NCBI GenBank assembly: GCA_000697355.1
Contig: JNEN01000885.1
Coordinates: forward strand, 540,388 to 604,387
Length of the DNA: 64,000 nt
Reading direction: 5' to 3'
Source: Syncephalastrum monosporum B8922
Lineage: Eukaryota > Mucoromycota > Mucoromycetes > Mucorales > Syncephalastraceae
Made by a program: the position numbers and the translations under genes
Part shown: positions 36,227 through 46,966 of the stretch, in pieces
Numbering within the stretch: the first letter of the stretch is position 1
Layout: the number at the start of each line of letters is the position of its first letter
Notes under the pieces: generated by a model
The model's input: the letters and a program-made list of their open reading frames with translations, nothing else
Told to the model about the DNA's origin: nothing
The model's database searches: none

Positions 36227-37696
36227 TTAGTTACGCGCAACGGCGCCCGCGAGCCAGCTCGAAAGCTCCGCGATGCCTTGAGCATACATGCTAACACTGG
36301 GTGCCAGCGATGGCTCAATGATCCAAATATGAGGTGCGTTTCGAGCAATGATATCCACATGCACCTTATCCCGCTGAAGACGCGCAATGAACGACTCGAT
36401 ATCACTTTGGAACACCTCGTGGTTTCCATACGTAACCAGCGTCGGACAGAGACCTTCCATATTCGCCAAAAGAGGCGAGACGTCGGGGTCTTGCAGCACT
36501 GCCGCTTGCTCCTCCGGGCTCATTTTGTCGAAGCCATTGAAGTACCAGTGCGGGCGCATGCCTTTATGCAGGGGCAGGCAGTCTTTGGTAAGATTGGTGT
36601 CATACGAGGGTGCAGTGGCCTCGAGCATCACCAAGGTGAAATGAAGACCGCAGCGGCGGGTAATCCGAGGGGCAGGCGCGGGAGCGAGCTGAACGAGACG
36701 ACATTGTCTTGGCGCAACTGGTCGCGCAACTTCAAAAGCGTCACGGCCGTCAAGTTGCCACCGGCACTGTCACCACCTATGGCAATTATTCCTTTAGTGC
36801 GTTCGCGGCGCGCCAGATCTTTGTATCTTACCCATGACGATTTTTGAGTTGGGAATACCAAGATCTTGGACCAGGTACCGATAGGCTTCTTCGCACTGCT
36901 CACGTGGTTGGGGCCATGTCACCTCGGGCGATAAACCGTACTCGAGCGAGAAAATGCGTGCACGAATACCGTGCTTTTGTTGCAGTTGTTCCAAGATCGT
37001 TGTGAAAGACGCCATGTACATGAGGGCGTGACCTGCATCCGTGCGTTCATTTTCATCTCAGCTCCTTCCCATTTTATCATTCCTGCTGCATCTCACTTAC
37101 CCATTCGAAAAGCACCACCTACAACACGGACACAATCTGTTAATTGCCATTCTGGAAACAAATCCATATTTTCTTACCGTGGATATAATAAAACACCAGG
37201 TCCAGGTCCTTGGCTGTCTCCTCGGCATAGGGTGTGCCACCGTTTTCCTTGATATCTTTGCCGACCCAGTAACCTCGAGCGCCGTTCTTGGTCGTCACAG
37301 GCGTAATCCAGTCCCACTGGTAGCCGTAAGGATGGGTCATTTGGTACATGATCTTGCGTGCTCGTCGCTCTGACGAAAGGCCGAGAATACGTTTGACGAC
37401 GCCGCCACGCACAGAGAGCGGCAGATGCAGTAAGGTTCGTCTCAGTCCTCCAATCAGGATGTGCGCCGCTATAATATGAAAAAAATGAAAAGAGATATCA
37501 GCCATTCCGCTCGCGTCCCCACGCGCCGGATGCGCGCATTCATTTTTCCATTATTTCTTTGCTTTTTTAAACGCGTACCAATCTTGCGGCCAGCTTTAGT
37601 GCCAAAAACAGCACATATGATACCGAAGAAAACGTTCCACTTGCCCGGTAGGTGCCCGACCGAGTTTTTCTTTACGACGGCAGAATTGGATGACAT
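36227..37696 (-). CDS. Alpha/beta-hydrolase fold-3 esterase/lipase (HSL-like) with a one-base frame break
   Basis: Carboxylester hydrolase of the hormone-sensitive-lipase family. The start at 37696 opens 'MSSNSAVVKK' and a hydrophobic stretch ('FFGIICAVFG'), probably a membrane anchor. Small exons build 'FYYIHGGGAFRMGHALMY' with the oxyanion-hole HGGG. Next come 'IFSLEYGLSPE', then the nucleophile motif 'GDSAGGNLTAV'. The C-terminal exon has 'CPTLVTYGNHEVFQSDIESF' and 'NAPHIW', probably carrying the catalytic Asp and His. At 36629-36636 'VFISPW' and 'MLEATAPSYD' lie in different frames; one extra base in the GG run of TTGGTG would restore 'SPWVMLEATAP'. The substrate is unknown. Confidence 0.8.
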
Positions 37697-37864
37697 TGGA
37701 CACAGAGACAACAAGAAGTAAAGAAAAAGGAAGAGAGAAAGGAAGGGGCAATAAACACGGTTGGCTCTGAGCCATCGATTGTATTCCCGCAAGTCTAAGC
37801 TTATTTACACCAAATTGGGGATGGCAGGCATTTGAATCTCTACACACATATACCGCAATGTAGT

Positions 37865-39395
37865 CTAGAGTTTTTCCTTTTCCTTGCTTAGCTCATCCAC
37901 AACCAAATGACCGGTGCGCATACCTAAAAGAGAAATGTCATGAGAAAAACGAATGAAATGAAAACAGCACGTGAAGTTTTAGGTATCAGAAACATACTTT
38001 CGCTCAGGGAAGGTGCTTCGGCTGGCTTCTTGCGACTCTTTTTATGGTGTTTCTTGTGCCTAATCACCGTGACGGGTACAGAGGAATGGTGGACAAGATG
38101 CGTTGACACTGACCCCATTAAGAGACTGAGTAGAGTAGCATAAGATAGTGTGAGGAGCACGTACAACGTGTTTTCCAGCTAGGGCTCTCCATGAACTTAC
38201 CCTCGCATGGTGCCCCGTCCTCGGCAGCCGCATATCACCATGGTCAGAGGCAGCTCGGAAATCTTTTAATGGCAGTACGAATAAGACTTTCTCTTCAATT
38301 TCTTCAGTGACATCTGCCGATGCTTTCCACATACCAGGTCAGTCAAGACGTCCTTGATCACTCCACGAAAGGCAGATGTGACCAGTCTGACGTTGAACAA
38401 AAGCATTTTGCCCAACATATTTTTAGCTACTCCTGTCACAGCGCGTAGGGCTTTCTCGAGCTAACTTTCCAGATTAGTGAGGTCGCTTTGTCGCCTTTGT
38501 TTTACTTGTCACCTCTTCAAGCGGCGTTGTGACATCTTCAGCCGAGCGGTCCGGGTTATCTTCAGCGCTGATGACGGTGACTACGTGGATCTCGTCGCCA
38601 TCGCGCAACATGGTACCCATGGCCCACTCGATGGCACTTGTGCTTTCGTGGCCACGCAACCAAATATACTCTTGGTTTATAGTGCGCTTTTGCAAGCTCG
38701 GGGCACTCGCCATACGTTTGCGTCGCCGTCCATCGGTCAGGCCGACGCACTACGACGGGCTCCTTGCTAAAGACGAGGCGATCATGGTACTTTCTCGTAC
38801 TGTTCTGGCTATTGCGGCTCGACGCGGCTGACGTGTGAGACGGGACATAGGGAATATATCGGTTGCGCTCGGTGGTCGTTTCGAGTTCATGCATCTTCGC
38901 CTCCTCTAATTCATGCGCCTCTTGTTGTTGCTTCATATCCTGAGCAAGCAGATCCGACTGTAAAGCGCTGTCGTCGTACAGCAAGGACGACGTTGGCGTC
39001 GTCGCTTCGGACGCTTCGGGCGAGGGTGGGCTTTTCACGTTTTCAGCGTCTTCGTCGAATGACGAGCTGCTTGAGCAGGAGGACGAAGTGGAGGATACGG
39101 GCGACATAGGGGCGCCAAGATGCATCTGATTGTGGTCAGGCTCGGGATGTACAATTTCGGCAGGTGGGACGGCCATGTCGCGTTCGCTCACTCTGTTGAG
39201 CTCGTCCACACGCTTAGCGAGCTCTGGATTTCTGACCGGCTCTTCTGTTACGGGTGGTCCGGGTGGATTAACGGACAGCCTGGGCACGTCGTGACGGCGA
39301 TAGCGTTGGCGCTGCTTGGTGTGGTTGTGGTTCCGCCTGCGATCTTTGTGCAGGCAGGCTGCAGAATGTTGGTCTACTTCTGACATATCACTCAT
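37865..39395 (-). CDS. Universal stress protein (UspA) domain protein with a long disordered N-terminus
   Basis: The start at 39395 (MSDMSEVDQ). Roughly 220 residues of charged, Ser/Pro-rich disordered sequence precede 'YKPRVYLVA', where the USP fold begins. The fold continues with 'AIEWAMGTMLRDGDEIHVVTVI', 'LLFNVRLVTSAFRGVIKDVL' and, across two introns, 'MVICGCRGRGTMRGLLMGSVSTHLVHHSSVPVTVIR', the nucleotide-binding GxxG..GS..VTVIR signature. A Lys-rich tail ends at 37865. At 38648-38660 the frame changes between 'YLVA' and 'GHESTSAIEW', with a few residues missing. A 50-nt intron lies before 'LEKALRAV'. The role is probably stress or signalling; the ligand is unknown. Confidence 0.8.
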
Positions 39396-39421
39396 GTGTG
39401 TGCGTGTGTGTGTGTGTGTGT
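39393..39421. repeat. (TG)n microsatellite at the USP start codon
   Basis: TG dinucleotides with one c interruption immediately 5' of, and touching, the ATG of the minus-strand USP gene. It reads (CA)n in the transcript leader. Confidence 0.85.
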
Positions 39422-40188
39422 CTGCGTGCGGGTAATTAGCAAAAAGCAACAGGAATTTTTTATGATTCAAGCTGCTTTTCATTTCCCAGTGTTTCACTTG
39501 TCAACCCCAGTAATAAACAATTAAGAACGCCATCAAGCTCATTGCGCGACAGGCTTGCTGTCCACAAACCTGTCAAAAACGGAACCAAAATGGATTTGAC
39601 GCCACGACGGTGAGATTTTTTAATCTTTTTGTCTCCTGATTCCTGTACGCACATACACATTTAATACCTATACACCTATCCATCTTCTTTCATCCATCGG
39701 CATTGACTTTTTGTTTGAATAAAGTTATAATGTTCGCGATAAGGCTGCGCTATATACTTTGGATGACGATCAATGCTACGGTAACTAAGTGCACCTTATT
39801 TTTCTTGATTTTGCTTCCTGCACATGCTGACCTCCCTCTCCTCTGGATGTCCATGATAAAGTGGGAACCAGTGAAGAACCCCTTTGTGTCCATTGGCCTC
39901 CCTAATTTTTCTAGACCGATCTAAAGTGGGGGAGAGACGAAGGGGTCAAGGTAGGAGTCAAGAGGAGTGAGGCACACGTACACTTGCTTGCACTCGTACA
40001 GGACACACAAACCACCCTTCCCAACATATCTGCGAAGAGAAAAAAAATTGCTGATACAACACATCACCTACGCCGATACACCTACACCTACTGCTTTTGA
40101 ACCCCCATCCCCTTTCCACTACCTCTTTTCCTGCTTCTCTCTATTACACGACAAATTCACTCAATTTTCTTCTCTCCTTGTATCAGTC
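39396..40188. promoter_or_regulatory. Divergent promoter region, USP gene (-) and two-TM protein (+)
   Basis: About 0.8 kb between divergent starts. Starts with the (TG)n tract and is T/C-rich near 40080-40185. No gene is supported. Confidence 0.35.
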
Positions 40189-41173
40189 ATGACCATTCTC
40201 ACGAATATGTATATAATCAGTCCACGTTGGCGGCCACCCAAACTATGGTCTGCGCGCTATGGAAATCAAGTCGGCCAGGTGGGTGAGGAACACCGAGCGT
40301 TTATCTCATCCATACGTGTGGGCTGATGGTCGTTTTAACAGATACCTGAGAAAGCTTATGTCGAGCGAGTGCTACAACTTGAACGTCTTGTCCGGCAGGA
40401 ATGCCCTTCCAGCCATGTCGATTATTACGTATTCTGCTTTGTTATTACCTGCGTCATGTGCTCTGCCGGGTTTTCACTCGCAGCGCAGTCGGCAGACATC
40501 TCCATGTGGTATCCTCTCATACTGCTCCTGATACCGGCTGCCCTAAGTTTTTGGACCAGTCGTCGAAGAGCAAAACTCGGCTGCCGTGTGAAGCAGGTAA
40601 AATCACCTCTTTCCATAACTTGATCAGGTATGACTAAAGGCGTCATATCTCTAGTTTGAATGCACCTTGAAGCAGACGCTGCGCGAGTTTAACAAAATTG
40701 ACTGCAACGCTTACAACGTGCATTGGTCGTTTCGGAGACCCACTTCTACTGACCCCGACACATCGCAGCTAGTGCTTCGCTCGTCTTGGCGCCTTTGCCT
40801 CGTCATTCAGCTCGCATCGACGACTCACCATACCCATAGAAATAACAGCTCAAACAGCATTCGTATGAGCACAGGCAACGAGGAGTTGCCATCGTACCAG
40901 TCCGCGCTCCTTGCCAATACCACATCCAGCATGACAGTTGTTGATATGAACCCGTTCGTGCCAGAGCATACACAATCGTCGTCATCGTATAGGATGCCGC
41001 CTCCTAGTTATTCGCAGACTAATGTCAGTAGTCCGCCTACTCTCAGTAGTGCCTTCGGCCAAAGCACTCTCTTCTCAAGTCCAGCTTCTTCACGAGTTTC
41101 GCTTATACCACGCGACAGTCCATCTAATGCAACGTCCCACGCGGCGCATTCATCCACTGCCGAGCAGTTGTAA
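40189..41173 (+). CDS. Unrecognised two-transmembrane protein with a Ser/Pro-rich tail
   Basis: I do not recognise the family. Three exons fit in frame: 40189-about 40278, a second starting 'IPEKAYVERVLQLERLV' after ...ttttaacag, and a third from 'FECTLKQTLREF' to the stop. The second exon holds two hydrophobic segments: 'YYVFCFVITCVMCSAGFSLAA' and, after a short loop, 'YPLILLLIPAALSFW', followed by basic 'TSRRRAK' (a positive-inside signal). The third exon starts with a short amphipathic segment and ends in about 100 residues of disordered Ser/Thr/Pro sequence. A membrane hairpin with a cytosolic tail is likely. The start codon is provisional. Confidence 0.6.
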
Positions 41174-41655
41174 CATTTTCAATCCTTTTATACCGTTTTA
41201 CTCTCTACTATTATCTACTCCTCTCTTTCTTTTTGTGTTCCTTATCTCGTTGCATATAACAGATTTCGCAAATGTACGTACGCCTGAGCACCTCTTCCTC
41301 CTTTTTCTTATTACTCTTACGTGTACAACGGAAGATGCTGTCTGGTATACCACTTTGTATATTATTATTACAAAGCCCCCTTTCTGTCGTTCCTCTACCT
41401 CAGTCCAAATGGTTCATTAGATATGTAAGGCTTTATCAAACTGCGAGTCGTACCGCAGTAATGGTAATAGAGCTTTTTTCGATATATATGTTATAGAGAT
41501 AGCCTATAGAAAGCACGTGTGCGCATATACGAGCTTGTGCCTTTCAGGTGGCATCGGTCAGCGAGTGTATAATTTGGGATGGAAGTATTTTTAAGTTCAG
41601 CGCGTTAATTCGGCCAGAGCTTCCTCTGCTCGACTCCTTCTCCTCCAGATCTAGG
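41174..41655. other. Tandem-gene spacer
   Basis: About 0.48 kb between two plus-strand genes. T-rich with poly-T/C runs, no coding evidence. It should contain the promoter of the ASXH gene. Confidence 0.4.
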
Positions 41656-43854
41656 CATGGCCGTCACTCGGAGAACTCGCAAGCAATCGGCTTCTACTCA
41701 AACCTCGAATTCGTCGACAACAACAAGGGTACATTGTCAATCAATCTAGAAATGCCTTTCTAATTGTCTTTTTTTTTCTTTTTCTTTTTCTTCTTTTATC
41801 TCTGGTAGCCTCGAAACAGAACACGGGTCTCAAAGGCCATCCAACCGACCGCCGCTCATGGTAAAAGCACGACGACGCCGCCCACATACCCTCGCCGCAC
41901 AACGCGTTCGGCCACAAAAAAGGCTCAAAGTCAAGCGAATGAGCCTTCGGTCAAAAATGCAAAACCGGAAGGTATGTTCAGGCTCTGCAGCAAGTGCGGA
42001 TCGTGCTAACATTCTTGCATAGAAGACATGTTCTCGGAGACAGACACGCTCTCGGAAATTGACTTTGACGAAGATATGGAAGCATTCTTTCAGCAGTTCA
42101 TGGAGCGTACCAGCGTACAGGGCGATCAAGAACACGCTGCCAAGGCATCCACCCAGGAACAAGACACTCGCACGGTTCCCATTGACAAAGAGCCAGAACC
42201 AACGGCAATAGACGCCGCAGCACAGTCGAATAGTTCAATTCAACTTCTGCCCGATCCTGTCCTTGCTACTGAAAACGACGAACCCATTCACTCCACCGCG
42301 GTCGCCGTACACTCCATTACACCTCCTACCGATGAAAAAGTCTGTGTTCACGCTGAACCTAGAGCGACTTCCCAGACAGATGCCCACGAACAGATCGGTT
42401 CAACCTCTGTACCAGACGAACCGGCTCAGCCGCTCTCTGCGACTGATATCTTGGTGCCAATAACCCCTCTTCCCTCTGAAAACGAACTCCACCTACCAGC
42501 AGAGCCAGACCTTGCACCATTCGCACGTCGTCTGGATGGCACCTACAGAGAGTCAAACGCCCCGATGACTGATCTTCCACCACTTTTGGCTCAAACACAA
42601 CCTGTCCAGGAAAAGGCCAGTGATAAACCAGAATCATCGTCGGAACAAAGACCACTGTCAGAGCAGAAAGCACCACTAGAAGAGGAAGTACCACCAGAAC
42701 AGATAGCACCATCAGAACAGAAGGCAGCATCAGAACAACGCACATCCACAGAGCAGGGAATACCGCCTGAACAGAAAATATTATCAGAGCAGGAAGTGCC
42801 ACCAGAACGGAAAACACCATCAGAGCAGACAGCACCATCAGAAGAGACAGCACCATTAGAGAAGACAGCACCGCCAGAGCAGAGCGATGTCTTGGCGTTT
42901 CCCTTACATACTCTCGCTCATGTTGAAACCGAATACCCGACGGCGCCTCCAGAAGCAGCAGAGATATTCGGCTCGACCGGACCTGCTCCTTTGATGGACC
43001 CTATTCCTCCGGCGCCCGAACCGCCCTTGCCAGCGACAATACCTGCGTTGGCTCCTGCGCCAGAGCCTGGGCCGTCGTCTGCAGCAAAGCCTGAGTCAAT
43101 GTCTGCACCTGATGCGCCGCCCAGAAAGCGGGGCAGAGGCCGGCCTCGAAAATCGCCTCCTACTACAACAGATACCCCGAGTTTAAAGACACCGACCGAA
43201 ACGAAACCGTCTGCCACGCGAAGCCGAAGGAAGAAAATAGCCCAGCCATCCTCCGAAGGCCCTATCACAGAAGCACCCAGGCCCATCCGCAGCCGTGCAC
43301 GAAGGAAGTCCCCAGATGATATACCCGACGGAAAGGAAGAGAGGTTGCCCAAACGGAGGCGCTCTGCAAATGCTGGCACCGCCAAAGCTGACAGGAGCAA
43401 GCCGTCGCTGAAAAAGAAAGGCAAGGACGATATCACATGGGTTCTGACGGACGTCAATAGTCCCTTGGTAGTTGCTGAAGGCAAAGTAAGTGTGGCCATT
43501 GCATCCATCCTACGCCCACACTAAAGCTGCGCTAACGTTTCCCTCGTGTTCTAGGAATTACTGCATCCCGATATCCTCCACAAACTCCCCGTAGAGATCC
43601 AACAGGAGCTCTGTGCGATGCTGCCCCTAGGTGATAAAGCTTTTGTCGACACAGATACGGGCAGAGTCATACAGCCCAACGGTCTCCGAGAAGCGCTGCA
43701 GCTCGCTGCTTCGCCCACCCACAGAGAAATGATATCCCCCGCGCTTTTCCGTCCCGGTAATGACATCCTGTGGAGCGCTTTTAAAGACTTTCAGACCATG
43801 ATCGCCATGGATCTGTTCTCGGAACAAGAGGCTCCTGTAAATACCCAGCAATAA
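41656..43854 (+). CDS. Fungal ASX-homology (ASXH/DEUBAD-like) protein with AT-hook
   Basis: Likely chromatin protein. In animals the ASXH domain of Asx/ASXL activates the BAP1 deubiquitinase. The ATG at 41656 gives the basic 'MAVTRRTRKQSAS'. A second exon (from about 41810) is basic and Thr/Pro-rich. The long third exon (about 42025-43484) is disordered, with a run of 6-residue '(P/S)xEQ' units at 42640-42890 and an AT-hook 'RKRGRGRPRKS' near 43120. After an intron, the last exon holds 'ELLHPDILHKLPVEIQQELCAMLP', 'LREALQLAAS', 'SPALFRPGNDILWSAFKDFQTMIAMDLF', matching ASXH spacing (LPxExQQ..LLP; FF/LF..AL.EFQ). The domain assignment is from pattern memory and should be searched. Confidence 0.65.
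42640..42890 (+). repeat. Tandem hexapeptide-coding repeat, consensus (A/V)-P-(P/S)-E-(Q/E)-x
   Basis: About 13 consecutive units of 18 nt encode variants such as PPEQIA, PSEQKA, ASEQRT, PPEQKI and PSEQTA. The units have diverged in sequence but keep length and phase, which indicates selection on the peptide or repeated unit gain. Confidence 0.85.
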
Positions 43855-43922
43855 TAAATAGCATACTGTACTTTTTGGTCGTTATTATATTTCCCAAACA
43901 GCTCATTAAAAGGAATCAACTT

Positions 43923-46403
43923 TTATGAGGGTGTGGGATCGTCCCCTGCATCGTCCTCATCTTTTTTGCCATACTCCGCGTCCACCCGGGCAGCAATCAA
44001 CGTGGAAAGAATCACACGGCGCCAGCGCCGGCATGCCTCCTGTGTCTGTTTCTGGAACGCTTCGTTCGCGTGATGGGTTTCGTGTTCTTCCCAGGCCTAG
44101 AAACATCGGTCATGAGCTTACCGGGCAAAATATTTTCGTGTCCTGATCATGTCTACCTGTAGCAGCAACTCGCGAGACTCGATAGGAATCACTATGCCTT
44201 CCTTGACAGGGACGACGCGTTGCTTCTTGAAATCAAAGCCAACGACAGCTTCCGCGTAATCAATGCCCAGCTTGCCGGCAAGTCGACCGATACCTGGGAC
44301 TTTTTTTTTATGCAGAGCACAATGAGGGCCATGTGCACCTTGTCGAAGTTGAGAGGTACTTACTGGGGATATGGGCACCACCTGCAGGTAACATGGACGG
44401 CGCAAACATGTCGATCGAATATGATTTGCCGTAGCGCTCCTTGGGCACAATACCCTAACACAGAAATGAGCCATTCTATTCAATTCTTGAGCAGTGCCTT
44501 ACATCTACGACGGGAGGAGGCACATACGCATCCGTCTGCCACTCGCCATAACAAGCGTCATACAGCTTCTCGCCGCTCTGTTTGGCTAGCTCCTGATGTC
44601 GTCTCTTTTCCATCGAGACGGCGCGGGTCGGCACATGCTTGACGGGCTGCTCAGCGCTCTTAATACGGCGTCCACGCAGCCGCCACGCTTCGGCTGTGAG
44701 CGCCTCACGTACGTCTGAGCGCAAAAACATGGGCTCATCCCGAATGGAACCCACTTGCTTCGCCTCAGGTACAAGCGCCTCGGTCCGTTTGAGGTCACGG
44801 CGTAGCACGTACAGCGGGTGGTTGCGTACAGCCTGCATCGTGGTTGGCATGGGCTCGTGCGCCTCGAGCGAATCCAGCTCGACGGTCTCTTGTTGGCTCG
44901 GTGGGCGCTCGATCTGTGCATAGAACGTATCCCACCACGGCGTGGCCCCTGCTTCACGCTCGCGCTTCGTGATGACACGGTCTCGTCGGCGCAGGGCTTG
45001 GCTCATGTAGGGCGTGTAGCGGCGCGTCACGTCGGTCACGCCGCGGCGCTTTTCAAAGGCCAGCACGAGGGACATGATGTTACGGCGATCCATGCGCGGG
45101 GGTGCCATGGCGCGTGGTTTGTCGTAGAGGTTGCGAATGGGGTCCAGGCTGATCCAGCGCGCTTCGTCGGGATGATAGTACTCAGCCCACACGGTGCCGG
45201 GCTTCGCTTGCGACAGTTTATAGTCCTTGTCGATCTTGTCTGGGTTAGGCACGAGCTTGGCGCGCGCCTTTCGTAGAGGTACTTTGGCTTTCTTGGGCTC
45301 TAGGATGCAATGGCTGTGAGGATTGCATCCATAAGAGTGATACGGATCCTTACCTTGAGAACCGGAGGCGCTATCTTCAGCTGCAGCGGGGGTATTGGGA
45401 GCGCTCGATGAGGTGGTTTGCGGCGTGACACGGTAGTCGATGGGCTGCAAGGACGCGACGAGACGCGTGCGTACCGAGAGCGATCGCAGTGTCGCGACAA
45501 AAAGCTGGGATGATAGGTCACGGCTGCCTGTGCGTCCCTCCGCAAGTCGGTTGACAAAGTCAATTGCGCTAGGAATCACGTCACACTCGTCCGAGTTATC
45601 TTGAGCGAGCGCCTCTTGCATAGCCTATTCGAGTCGGTAAAATGAAGAGTGCATCGTGTGTTTCTGTGCTATACCTCGATGTCTGATCCTAGTTTACTTA
45701 GAAACGTATATTCTTCATAGCCATGCGTTTGTAGGCCTGGACGATCCAGCTTAAAAAAAGTCTTCCACCATTTCATCAGTTGCTTCACGCCTTTTTCCAG
45801 ATCACGCGTGCCATTTTCAAAAGTGGATAGAATGGAAGGTGGCACAAAGGACAGACAAATGTTCTGAAGTGGACATCGTGGATATTAGAATATAAGACAG
45901 AAGATAAGGTCAGCGTGACGCTTACCTGGACGTCCTTGTCCATACACCATCTGTTTCTGATCAGAAAATGGGCAATCAAAAGCACTATATGGCATCCATG
46001 CATGGCTTGTCGGAGGCCATTTTCGTACTCGCGGTCGTACGCAGATGCTCTATCTCGATGAATGTATGTTCATGGCGGATCGGCCTCAGTATATCTACCT
46101 TGATTTGGGCCTAGGTGCTTCCATCACGATCTCGACGTCGTTATAGACGGGCATTATTTCATGTACTGCTTCGTCTTCTGGAGCAGTCTCTTCCATGTGC
46201 TCTGGCACGTCGACTGCTTCCCAGTCCTCTTCGTCGTCCTCGTCGTCTTCGTTTTCGTCGACGTGTCCTTCTTCTATTTCATGGGTATTTGAACCCAAGG
46301 TGTCTTCTTTCTCTTCGTCGTCTTCCTGCTCTGACTCCATTTTCACACGCTTGGAACGTGCAGGCTGCGTAGAGGTGCGCTTGGTGCGTCGTTTTGGCGG
46401 CAT
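43923..46403 (-). CDS. RAD4: Nucleotide-excision repair factor RAD4/XPC
   Basis: DNA-damage recognition subunit of NER. The start at 46403 is basic ('MPPKRRTKRTS'), followed by an acidic stretch of about 60 residues. The transglutaminase-like domain includes 'CHIVLLIAHFLIRNRWC', 'KGVKQLMKWWKTFF', 'DLSSQLFVATLRSLSVRTRLVASLQP' and 'TVWAEYYHPDEARWISLDPI', 'MSLVLAFEKRRGVTDVTRRY'. BHD1 is 'MPTTMQAVRNHPLYVLRRDLKR', BHD2 includes 'YGEWQTDAYVPPPVVD', and BHD3 'GIGRLAGKLGIDYAEAVVGFDFKK' ends with 'ELLLQ'. A last exon gives a long helical acidic tail with the stop at 43923. All domains read through cleanly. Its 3' end is 68 bp from the ASXH stop (convergent). Confidence 0.93.
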
Positions 46404-46570
46404 AAAAGAATCAAAAAAAAAAAAAAAAGAGATAAAGAAAAGCGCAGCAAACCAGAAAATAATTTGATGTCACTGTGGCCCCCGCATTCCACTCCGCCGG
46501 GAGGGGAATAAACAAGGTGTCCATCCACGGTCTATTTTCCTTTCAACCCGTTACATTACGTTAAAGAACC

Positions 46571-46857
46571 ATGGGCCACGACCTCAAGATCGACCCTCAG
46601 ATCGAGCGATGGGCTCACATGCGTGAAAACACCCATCTCTACTTCAACTGGAGCAAGTACAACACCAGAAAGACCATGCTGTGGGGTGTCTTTGTCCCCG
46701 TCGGTCTCACCGTGCTTGCCTACGCTACCACCGTAAGCCATTTGACATCCACCGATGCAACCGATGCAAGCCGTACTCATCACTTTCTATTCTTCAACAG
46801 CGCAAGTGGGACATCGCCGGCGCTGAAACCAAGGACGAAATGACCAAGAAGCAATAA
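46571..46857 (+). CDS. Mitochondrial complex I accessory subunit, B15/NDUFB4-like
   Basis: Single-pass inner-membrane accessory subunit of NADH:ubiquinone oxidoreductase by similarity. Exons 46571-46732 and 46801-46857 give 72 aa. The pattern is 'DPQIERWAHMRENTHLYFNWSKY', one TM helix 'LWGVFVPVGLTVLAYATT' and a charged C-terminus 'KWDIAGAETKDEMTKKQ'. This matches the small fungal B15-type subunits in length, the R-E..FxW motif and the TM position. It is divergent from RAD4 with only 167 bp between start codons. Confidence 0.75.
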
Positions 46858-46966
46858 ACCTGCCACACCACTCTTTTCGCTTTTGCTTTCCTCATTCTAT
46901 TATTTATTTATCTGTATTATTGTACATGGATGGATGGGGTGTATGTGTGCATGCACTGCCGCTTGG

